34,153 nt of DNA from a virus: the IMG/VR virus record IMGVR_UViG_3300037493_006253, positions 1 through 34,153 of that record. One strand, written 5' to 3'. Under the pieces are notes generated by a model, which ran no database searches, was not told the DNA's origin, and saw only the letters and a list, made by a program, of their open reading frames with translations. Shown here piece by piece: positions 28,411 to 34,153 of the stretch; position 1 is the stretch's first letter; every line of letters starts with the position of its first letter. A program made the translations under genes and the position numbers.

Positions 28411-28643
28411 GGTTCTGCCCTCACCGCCGCCGCCGCCATGTCGGCGACCTCGGCCCGTAGCTCGTCCACCGCGGTTGCCATAGCGTGGTGTTCATACCGC
28501 GCATCATCCAGCCCCAGCGCCACCATCTCGGCCGGCCCGATCATCTTGAGCCGCGCGGCCTCACGCGGGTACTGCGCCGCAAACGCATACGCAGCGACCA
28601 TCGCCGCCTCTAATGCCGGTACTACTTTTTTTCCACGTTTCAA
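28407..28643 (-). CDS. Small Ala-rich helical protein (78 aa)
   Basis: The start is a TTG at 28641-28643, 7 nt after a good CGGAGGG binding site. The frame ends in a 4-nt overlap with the next ATG, which supports translation. The protein is basic at the start (MKRGKKVVPALEAAMVAAYA) and helical with many Ala, then acidic helices (ATAVDELRAEVADMAAAAVR). No family was recognised. The short AT-rich stretch at 28616-28690, including a possible promoter, is unlike the surrounding composition. Confidence 0.6.
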   Translation of the reverse strand: MKRGKKVVPALEAAMVAAYAFAAQYPREAARLKMIGPAEMVALGLDDARYEHHAMATAVDELRAEVADMAAAAVRAEP

Positions 28644-28682
28644 CTTTCAACCCTCCGCTTCAAAAACAGCAACGATCACAAC

Positions 28683-28691
28683 ATTATACCA
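28683..28691 (-). promoter_or_regulatory. Possible promoter, extended -10 (TGG-TATAAT) over the sheath stop codon
   Basis: The last sheath codons read TTG GTA TAA T, which contains a perfect TATAAT preceded by TGG, the extended -10 pattern of sigma-70-type promoters. No good -35 hexamer is seen at 16-18 bp. It could provide extra transcripts for the small genes and the tube. The host is unknown, so the sigma factor rule is assumed. Confidence 0.35.
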
Positions 28692-31233
28692 AGGCCCTCT
28701 GTGAGAAACGGAATACGATGAATTCCGCAGGCTTGTTCGGCGCGAGGCCCACGTCGACGAACATGATGCCCTGGTCCACGGTGTTCTGCGGGTTGTTTGT
28801 CCGGTCGCAGATCACGAAGAAAGCCTCCTTGGGCGAGGTCCCCGCGAAGTAGTTCTGCTGGAAGAGGCCAAGCAGGAACGTGTCGAGCTGGAGCTTCACG
28901 CGGCCCCAGAGCTGCGGGCCGTTATTCTCGAAGACGTGCACGTGGGTCGCGTTGAACACGCTCTTCTCCACGAACTGGAAGAGGCGCGTCATCTGGATGT
29001 AGGGCCACTCGCCGCCCGCGATGTCGAGGGTCTTGGCGCCCCAGATCACGCGGCCCGTCTGCGGCCAGCTCACGAGGCAGTTGAGCTTGTCCTGGTAGCA
29101 GATGCCCACCTGCAACGGGGTGAGGTCGCGCTCCAGGCCGATCTGCCAGCTCAGCGCGCCATCGCCCGTGCCGGCCGGCGCCTTGCCGACGTTCTTGTTG
29201 ATGTCGGTCGTCGCGAAGCGCCCCGCCACGTGGCCGCCGCAGGGCAGGTTGATGGCCGCCTGGGTCACGGGGTCGGTCACGCGGATGTGCGGGTAGTACA
29301 CCGCAGCGTACTTCGTGAAACGGCCCAGCGTGAACTTCTTCCAGTTCACGGCCTCCTGCGGTTCCAGGCCCTCCGGCGCGGTGAAGATCGCGAACTTGTC
29401 CTTGCGGAGCATGGCGTAGTCGATGACGTCCGTGCAGACCAGCTCGTCGGTTTGGAAGTCGGCGACCACGACGCTCATCATCGCGTCCACCTGGTCGAGG
29501 GCGTAGAGGCCCTTGTAGTCCGCGACGAGCGTGGCGCCCGTGACATCGCTGCGGTCGAGGGCCGAGCCGTCCGCGCCGTCGAAGAACTGCACCACCACGG
29601 CCGCGCCGGGCTGCGTGTAGTAGGTCGCGGTCTGCGGCTTCGTGATCGGGGCCTGGGCGGGGTAGGTGTCTGCCGTGGGGCCCGCGGCCGGGTTGCCCGC
29701 GATCTTCCACGTCAGCGTGCAGGCGCCCGTGGTGTAGTCCACGCGGTTCGTGCCATTGCTGTTGAGGGCGTAGGCGCCGCAGGGGCGCTGCAGGCTGAGG
29801 TTGCCGTTGCCATCGTCGATCACGACGGGGCCGTAGTAGAGCTGCGTGATGCGCACCGCTGCCACCCCGTCGAACGTGTCGGCGAGCCCGCTCACGTCAA
29901 GAGCCAGGGCGCCCGTCAGGTAGTTCACGGTACCCACGGTGTCGCCCGTGCAGTTGCCGGCCACGACCACCTTGAGGTTGCCCGCGCCGTCGTCGCCCGC
30001 GATCTTGGCGCCGTCCCCGTCCAGGGTGAAGCTCACGAGCACGCCCGCCGCCACCGAGGTCTTCGCGGTCGAGGTGTTGAGGTGGAGCTGGGTCGGCGTC
30101 GCCGGGGTCCAGGCCCACGTGGTGTCCGTGATGAGCGGGATCGTCGTGATGATCGGCAGCGGGCTGTGCTTGAAGCCGAGCTGCATCGCCAGGGTAGTCT
30201 TCGCCACCGAGGTGCCGATCTGGTACACGAACTCCTTGTTGGCGCCATTGTAGGCCGGGGAGTTGCTGACGTCCCTGGCCGCATAGTGGGTGCCCGCCAG
30301 CTCGGGGGGCAGCTCGCGGTTGAAGGCCACGACCGCGGCGATGTCGGAGCCCGCGCTGAGGTCGTTGAGCACCGTGGCGATGAACTGCGGGCTGCTCGCG
30401 TCATCGAGCACCACCCCCTGGTAGGTCTCGATGGTGTTCCAGCCCTGGATCTTCTCGACGTACTCGTCGATGGTCACGTCAAAGCGCGTGTAGCTCGCCG
30501 TCGCGGCCACGTAGTAGTCGGGGGTCCCGCTTACGACGGCACGATAGCTGTTGCCCGCGAGGCCCGGCCACTTCAGGTCGAAGCGGAAGGTCTCGTAGAC
30601 CCAGCTCGCTGTGAGGAATTGTCCCGCGGGGAAGTCGGCTGGCGTGCCAAAGGTGAGGTACACCTCGCCGGTCTCGTAGTCGATCGAGCCCGTGGTGTCC
30701 ACGCCATCGTCGAACCCGCCCGTGCCCGTGATGGCGAAGGTGCCATCGCCGTTGTCGGTGAAGGTCCCGATCTTCGGCACGACCTCGCCATCCGTCGTAG
30801 TCAGCACCAAGGAGACGGCCAGCGTGTAGGGGCTGGGGCCGTAGCTGCCGTGCGGGACCACGGGGGCCTTGGGCAAGCTGAAGCTGTAGCTCACCGCGCT
30901 GTCGCCCTCCACCACCTCCATACCTTGGACGTCCTTGGTCAGGAAGCAACGCGCCTTCACGGCATCGGCCTCATGCACCACACGCACGAAGTACAGGGTG
31001 GAACCGCCATTCTGGAAGAAGGCAAAGGCCTCCGTCGGGGCCAGCGATGCCGCGGTGAAGTCGCCGAACTTCGCGGTGAACTCCTGGAAGGAGGTCACGA
31101 TGGTCGGCTTGTTCGTGGGGCCCTTCTTGGAGAACCCGATCAGGCCGAGGTTGCTGGTGCTCACGCCCTGGATGGGGCCCGGCCCACTGCTGCGCTCCTC
31201 AATGTACACGCCCGGATAGTTACGCTCTGGCAT
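28684..31233 (-). CDS. Tail sheath protein, enlarged by beta-domain insertions (849 aa)
   Basis: The N-terminus (PGVYIEERSSGPGPIQGVST, then GFSKKGPTNKPTIVTSFQEF) and the C-terminal domain (KYAAVYYPHIRVTDP at 641-655, PCGGHVAGRFATTDINKNVG at 664-683, WGAKTLDIAGGEWPYIQMTR at 731-750, FVDVGLAPNKPAEFIVFRF near the end) are clear sheath hallmarks. The C-terminal domain is the conserved core that binds the tube and neighbours during contraction. The protein is longer than many sheaths. Insertions at ~115-235 and ~395-545 hold three copies of a short beta unit, (N/D)-D/G-x-G-x-(L/F) followed after ~15-25 residues by G-x-(I/V)-(D/N)-Y-x-T-G, at 158-194, 411-446 and 472-508. These probably decorate the tail surface. 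A GGAGGG site precedes the ATG. Confidence 0.93.
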   Translation of the reverse strand: MPERNYPGVYIEERSSGPGPIQGVSTSNLGLIGFSKKGPTNKPTIVTSFQEFTAKFGDFTAASLAPTEAFAFFQNGGSTLYFVRVVHEADAVKARCFLTKDVQGMEVVEGDSAVSYSFSLPKAPVVPHGSYGPSPYTLAVSLVLTTTDGEVVPKIGTFTDNGDGTFAITGTGGFDDGVDTTGSIDYETGEVYLTFGTPADFPAGQFLTASWVYETFRFDLKWPGLAGNSYRAVVSGTPDYYVAATASYTRFDVTIDEYVEKIQGWNTIETYQGVVLDDASSPQFIATVLNDLSAGSDIAAVVAFNRELPPELAGTHYAARDVSNSPAYNGANKEFVYQIGTSVAKTTLAMQLGFKHSPLPIITTIPLITDTTWAWTPATPTQLHLNTSTAKTSVAAGVLVSFTLDGDGAKIAGDDGAGNLKVVVAGNCTGDTVGTVNYLTGALALDVSGLADTFDGVAAVRITQLYYGPVVIDDGNGNLSLQRPCGAYALNSNGTNRVDYTTGACTLTWKIAGNPAAGPTADTYPAQAPITKPQTATYYTQPGAAVVVQFFDGADGSALDRSDVTGATLVADYKGLYALDQVDAMMSVVVADFQTDELVCTDVIDYAMLRKDKFAIFTAPEGLEPQEAVNWKKFTLGRFTKYAAVYYPHIRVTDPVTQAAINLPCGGHVAGRFATTDINKNVGKAPAGTGDGALSWQIGLERDLTPLQVGICYQDKLNCLVSWPQTGRVIWGAKTLDIAGGEWPYIQMTRLFQFVEKSVFNATHVHVFENNGPQLWGRVKLQLDTFLLGLFQQNYFAGTSPKEAFFVICDRTNNPQNTVDQGIMFVDVGLAPNKPAEFIVFRFSQRALV

Positions 31234-31318
31234 CTGTCGATCCCTCCGTCGCCCGCGCCGTCCGGGCGGGCCGTCTTGCTAGTTCCCCGCGCCTCACGCG
31301 CGCGCTGTTGCCCGTCGT

Positions 31319-31762
31319 CTACCGCTTGCGCCGCTGCCCCTCCTCGGGGCTCTCTGCCGCGTCCCCCACCTCCGCTGGCTGCTCCTGGTTCACCGTATCA
31401 CCAGACAGCGGGGCAATCACCTTTTCCCCGGCCGCCACAGCTTGCTCTAGGGCCGTGGGCTCAACCACGCCCACGCTCACGGGGGGCAGATCGGGGTGGT
31501 GCGTGATGCCGCGCTCCGAGAAGTAGCCCGCGAACTTCGTGGGGGTCAGCGCCGTGCCGCCCCCCTCCACCTGCCTGGAGTGCACGCCGGGCTTCACATC
31601 CACAGGCTTGCCACAGGGACGCAGGACCCCGCGCTTCACCATGGACTCCGTGCTCGGCACAAGCTGGTGGATCTCCACCTTGCCGTACGGCGGCACCGCC
31701 ACCGTGTTGCCCATCCCCGTCGCGACCGACTGCACCCGACTGCCCGTATAGAGGTACCACAT
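31319..31762 (-). CDS. Unknown small protein before the sheath (147 aa)
   Basis: The start is the ATG at 31760-31762, which overlaps the stop of the gene before it (TGATG) and has AAGGAG about 10 nt upstream; the longer frame above it is shadow sequence. The N-terminal part (MWYLYTGSRVQSVATG, then GNTVAVPPYGKVEIHQ) is beta-rich, the middle has a Tyr/Phe segment (LTPTKFAGYFSERGI), and the last ~45 residues are acidic and disordered-looking, ending in RRKR. The family was not recognised. It lies between the candidate terminator and the sheath, where small tail or neck proteins are usual. Confidence 0.66.
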   Translation of the reverse strand: MWYLYTGSRVQSVATGMGNTVAVPPYGKVEIHQLVPSTESMVKRGVLRPCGKPVDVKPGVHSRQVEGGGTALTPTKFAGYFSERGITHHPDLPPVSVGVVEPTALEQAVAAGEKVIAPLSGDTVNQEQPAEVGDAAESPEEGQRRKR

Positions 31763-32478
31763 CAGAACTTCGCTCCTTGCCCGCCCGCCGCAGGCCGGTA
31801 GTTGTACATCGCCAAGTCCACGACCTGCAGCGCCGGCCAGGTCTCCGACTCGCAGAGGTCGATCTCCGCCCGCACCGTCCAGGACACCGTGAAGCCCACC
31901 GCGCGGTTCGCGATGTCCGTGAGGTCGGACACGTCCGAGATGTTTAGGTCGCCCGTGTCGTAGTGCCGCACATCGCCCTTGCTGTCGACCACCGACAGAG
32001 CGAACCACGGCGGCTTGCACGCCCGCAAGATCTGCATGAGCATCCGCGTGGCATCCGTGCGCAAGCGCGCAAAGCCCTGCACGTCATAGGCAAAGTTTAG
32101 GGGGTGCGCGTTCCAGCGCTCCGCGTACTGGTCGAAGCCACGCTCCCCCGTGGGGAGGACCACGGGACGCGCCCCCGGCGCCGCAATGCGCTCGGTGCCG
32201 TACCACGGCGCCCGATCGTAGGCCACGTCCATGTTGTTGCGCTTGATCACGTATGACGGCAAGAGGTGGTGCTGGTAGGCGTCATCGGGCGCCCCCCAGT
32301 AGATAGGCACGCGCCCCCCGAGGTAGGCGAGGTCCGTGGGGAGGTCGCGTACGGCCACCGCGTAGGCCTGGCGCTGCGTGCCATCCACGGCATAGCTCAC
32401 CAGCTCGCCGCCGAAGGCCCGCATCACGCCCTCATCAAAGGCGCGGATGCCCACGGTGCTAAACGCGCTCTCGCCCAC
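31762..32478 (-). CDS. Probable tail terminator / sheath-completion protein (238 aa)
   Basis: The gene starts at GTG (MGESAFSTVG), 5 nt after AGGAG. The sequence is alpha/beta with no recognised enzymatic motif. It has VPIYWGAPDDAYQHHLLPSY near 57-76, RAPWYGTERIAAPG near 89, RLRTDATRMLMQILRACKPP near 138, and a C-terminal antiparallel-strand region (RHYDTGDLNISDVSD, AVGFTVSWTVRAEIDLCESE, VVDLAMYNY). Its position directly before the small protein and the sheath is that of T4 gp15-type and other tail completion proteins, which cap the tube and sheath. That assignment is by position and overall layout only. Confidence 0.6.
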   Translation of the reverse strand: MGESAFSTVGIRAFDEGVMRAFGGELVSYAVDGTQRQAYAVAVRDLPTDLAYLGGRVPIYWGAPDDAYQHHLLPSYVIKRNNMDVAYDRAPWYGTERIAAPGARPVVLPTGERGFDQYAERWNAHPLNFAYDVQGFARLRTDATRMLMQILRACKPPWFALSVVDSKGDVRHYDTGDLNISDVSDLTDIANRAVGFTVSWTVRAEIDLCESETWPALQVVDLAMYNYRPAAGGQGAKF

Positions 32479-32498
32479 CTTAACTCCTCACCGCGGGC

Positions 32499-32516
32499 CG
32501 CGCATGCGCGTGCGCA
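32499..32516. repeat. 18-nt alternating pyrimidine-purine near-palindrome
   Basis: The run cgcgcatgcgcgtgcgca alternates pyrimidine and purine at all 18 positions. It contains GCGCA/TGCGC arms around a 6-nt loop, so it is an imperfect version of the palindromes at 9597, 15727 and 26222. It starts 2 nt after the stop of the acidic-tailed gene and lies upstream of the binding site of the next gene, the same arrangement as the others. Confidence 0.75.
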
Positions 32517-32518
32517 GC

Positions 32519-32689
32519 CTACTCGTCGTCCTCGTCCTCGTCTTCATCCTCGTCCTCGTCCTCATCCTCGTCCCCCTCCTCGCCGGTCGCCACCGCGAGC
32601 GCCGTCTGCAACGCGCCGTTCTGGCGCCGCAGCAACTCCGTCTCGATGTCCCCGAGCGTGCGATTCAACTGATCCAACTTGTTCGGCAT
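32519..32689 (-). CDS. Tiny protein with Asp/Glu repeat tail (56 aa)
   Basis: I use the ATG at 32687-32689 (MPNKLDQLNRTLGDIETELL), which has AAGGAG 7 nt upstream; a TTG further up lacks such a site. The first ~38 residues form a probable amphipathic helix, and the end is a pure acidic run of alternating Glu and Asp. The DNA of the tail is a short simple repeat of GAG/GAC codons. The family is unknown. A helix plus acidic tail could serve as an adaptor or DNA-mimic, but this is only a guess. Confidence 0.65.
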   Translation of the reverse strand: MPNKLDQLNRTLGDIETELLRRQNGALQTALAVATGEEGDEDEDEDEDEDEDEDDE

Positions 32690-32728
32690 GATGCGCTCCT
32701 TGGCTGTGCAACTCGACAACAGTCCGCG

Positions 32729-33655
32729 TTAAAACTTCCGGCGTGGCGCAAACGGCGCGATGCGCCGCGTAAAGGCCTCCGCCGCCCCGCCCAGATCACT
32801 TATACCGAGGGAATCCACCTCGGGCAACGAATGCCCCGTCCAACGCCCCGTTTCTACATAACGCACGTAGGCCTTCAGCAACTTCGGGATGGCCTTCCCC
32901 AGGGCCTCCAGCGCGGGACGCCAGTGCGCCTTGCCCTCGCCCCCGCCCAGCCCGAACTCGGCCCGTAGGACCGCCCACGCCACATCCTGGTGGACCTCGG
33001 CCCCCACGCCCTCGCCCGGCGGCTCGACCTTCGCGTTGATCACGCCCATCGCGCGCAGGCTCGACTCGATGAGGTCAGCCTCGCGCCGGCGCTCCGCCAC
33101 GAAGTATGCTACCTCGTCGGGGCGCGCGGCCCGCGCCACGAGCGTCGCGTCCTGGGGGTCCGGCCGGATCGGCAGCCAGTCCGGCGGCCAGGGGCTGTAC
33201 TTGGCCAGCACCTCGACGAAGGGGCGCGCGCCGGGCCGCGGCACCACGAACAGCAGCGTGGTCCCCACCTGCTGCTCCGTGAGCCCCTCGGGCTGCCCCT
33301 CGAAGTACACCGCGACACCCTCCCCCACATCGACGCCCTCCAACAGGGCGATCTGGAGCTGCTCCGCATAGGGGATCGTCCCGAGGCTCGGCGCGCGGGC
33401 GCGCACCTCCTCGCGCAACACGTCGGCCAGCGCCAACAGGAACAGCGCGCGCCCCTTCACCATGCGCTTGGGGTAGAGCGTGAAGAACCGCTTGATGTCC
33501 CGCCCCGTCTGGGGGGCCCACCCGAAGACCGGCACGGGCGAGATGGCCGCGCGGGGGGCGTTCCTCGCCTTGGTCCCCGCCGGGGGACGGATGCGCTTCA
33601 GGGGGACCTTGCGCCCCTTGAACCGCTGCCCCGTACCCGTAAACGCCTTCGCCAC
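32729..33655 (-). CDS. Probable head-tail connector / neck protein (308 aa)
   Basis: The GTG start immediately follows the stop of the gene before it. A helix near residues 55-88 (DIKRFFTLYPKRMVKGRALF, LLALADVLREEVRARAP) resembles the start of HK97 gp10-like and minor tail Z-type proteins, in which a long helix leads to 'RAP'. Further on there is a beta part (GVAVYFEGQPEGL, then VGTTLLFVVPRPGARPF) and a helical end (WRPALEALGKAIPKLLKAYV) that finishes with basic residues (RRIAPFAPRRKF). No enzymatic motif is seen. The neck role is inferred from the position between the head side and the tail terminator. Confidence 0.55.
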   Translation of the reverse strand: MAKAFTGTGQRFKGRKVPLKRIRPPAGTKARNAPRAAISPVPVFGWAPQTGRDIKRFFTLYPKRMVKGRALFLLALADVLREEVRARAPSLGTIPYAEQLQIALLEGVDVGEGVAVYFEGQPEGLTEQQVGTTLLFVVPRPGARPFVEVLAKYSPWPPDWLPIRPDPQDATLVARAARPDEVAYFVAERRREADLIESSLRAMGVINAKVEPPGEGVGAEVHQDVAWAVLRAEFGLGGGEGKAHWRPALEALGKAIPKLLKAYVRYVETGRWTGHSLPEVDSLGISDLGGAAEAFTRRIAPFAPRRKF

Positions 33656-34153
33656 TTATGCGCCCTGGGCCTGCACTTTTGGCTTGCGTTTCTTAGGCGC
33701 GTGTGCCTGCGCCTTGAGCGCCCGCCGCGTCTCGTGCCCCTTGACCGCCGCCGCGCTGCGCTTGGCCGCCACCTGCTGCACCGCCAGGGCCTTAGCCGCC
33801 TTCTTCTGCGTGCGCTGCGCGCTGATCAGCTTCGCCGCCATCTTGACGCGGCCCTCGCGCTGCTGCTCGGCCGGCTTCAGCCGCTCCATCCCCATGCGCC
33901 GCGAGGCGCCCTTGAGGTGCTGGCGGATGCCCTCCATCATGCTCTGGCGCTTGGTGCGCTTGGGCCGGAAGCCATAGTGGCGCTTTACCTGATTCTTCCA
34001 AAAGCGCATGGCCTGCTCGTAGTTTGGCTTGCCCCTCGCCACGATCCGCCCCTCAGTCGCCATGCGCGCCACCGCGCTCCACCAAAAGGCCGCGGAGTCC
34101 GGGAACGGGATCTGCGCGGGGTCGATCAGGTACCACGGGGGCTGCAGGTAACG
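33656..34153 (-). CDS. Unknown basic protein, C-terminal part (cut by window edge)
   Basis: The frame is open from the window edge at 34153 down to the TAA at 33656-33658, giving 165 residues. The upstream residues YLQPPWYLIDPAQIPFPD and AAFWWSAVARM read as real protein, so the GTG at 34070-34072 is probably internal and the true start lies outside. The visible part has KPNYEQAMRFWKNQVKRHYG and FRPKRTKRQSMMEGIRQHLK, then a long Lys/Ala/Gln-rich tail ending AHAPKKRKPKVQAQGA. The strongly basic end could bind DNA or an acidic partner. Function is not recognised; as the first gene on the head side it may be a virion or neck component. Confidence 0.66.
   Translation of the reverse strand, partial: RYLQPPWYLIDPAQIPFPDSAAFWWSAVARMATEGRIVARGKPNYEQAMRFWKNQVKRHYGFRPKRTKRQSMMEGIRQHLKGASRRMGMERLKPAEQQREGRVKMAAKLISAQRTQKKAAKALAVQQVAAKRSAAAVKGHETRRALKAQAHAPKKRKPKVQAQGA

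Noticed and set aside
31234-31318. GC-rich hairpins in the 85-nt gap before the sheath
   Set aside because: Several short GC stems are possible (for example GCCCGC with GCGGGC), but none is followed by a T-run or stands out from GC-rich background. The CGCGCGCG run there is not a copy of the palindrome family.
28936-31506. An 856-codon open frame on the plus strand opposite the sheath gene
   Set aside because: It lies antisense to the unmistakable sheath gene, has shadow composition (Arg, His, Val, Gly, Ala-rich with no motif) and follows from the GC-rich third positions of the real gene.
32522-32585. CRISPR-like or microsatellite array (repeated tcctcg)
   Set aside because: It is a simple codon repeat encoding the Asp/Glu tail, without spacers.

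Overview
This window is the structural late region of a tailed double-stranded DNA phage with a contractile tail (Caudoviricetes, myovirus-type). The case rests on a tail sheath, two tube-type proteins, a tape measure, a T4-like baseplate set (gp53-, gp27-, gp5-, gp25- and gp6-type proteins), a holin-like protein and an amidase endolysin. Every supported gene lies on the minus strand, so the window reads from right (34153) to left (1). Base composition is very GC-rich, which fits a phage or prophage of a GC-rich bacterium; nothing identifies the host. The head genes (portal, protease, capsid, terminase) would lie beyond the right edge and the rest of the adsorption genes beyond the left edge.

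Layout in transcription order. (1) 34153-31319: end of an unknown basic protein, a probable neck or connector protein, a tiny acidic-tailed protein, a probable tail terminator and a small unknown. (2) 31233-26680: large tail sheath, two unknown small proteins, tail tube and a second tube-like protein. (3) 26671-18191: holin-like protein, then about 14 small tightly packed genes with an amidase endolysin among them, ending in a histone-H1-like basic protein and an intrinsic terminator. At least eleven of these small proteins, otherwise unrelated, start with the same short amphipathic segment (MRxLIExL / MGTMRxLIE) containing a (L/I/V)-x-E motif like the cleavage site of T4-type prohead proteases. 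(4) 17976-16781: a Bro-N/KilAC antirepressor with its own upstream inverted repeat, then a ribbon-helix-helix protein. (5) 16784-15751: tail assembly chaperone with a T-TTT-TTC slippery heptamer giving a -1 frameshift fusion. (6) 15704-6871: tape measure and baseplate genes (LysM/gp53-like, hub, OB-fold spike, a tiny Pro-rich candidate tip protein, gp25-like, gp6/J-like). (7) 6869-1: tail fibre genes, including five diverged copies of one adhesin-like family (the last cut by the window edge) and two proteins sharing one N-terminal anchor domain.

The most unusual features are the N-terminally tagged small-protein cassette, which I interpret as possible cargo proteins targeted to the prohead or ejected with the DNA; a set of 18-20 bp palindromes or near-palindromes made only of alternating pyrimidine-purine steps, placed 2-6 nt after stop codons and before the next ribosome binding site at four gene junctions; the adhesin paralogue array; and the Pro-rich spike-tip candidate.

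There is no stretch over 300 bases without a gene. The longest gap is 17977-18190, which holds the terminator and an inverted repeat. No tRNA, CRISPR, insertion sequence, integrase or attachment site was seen.
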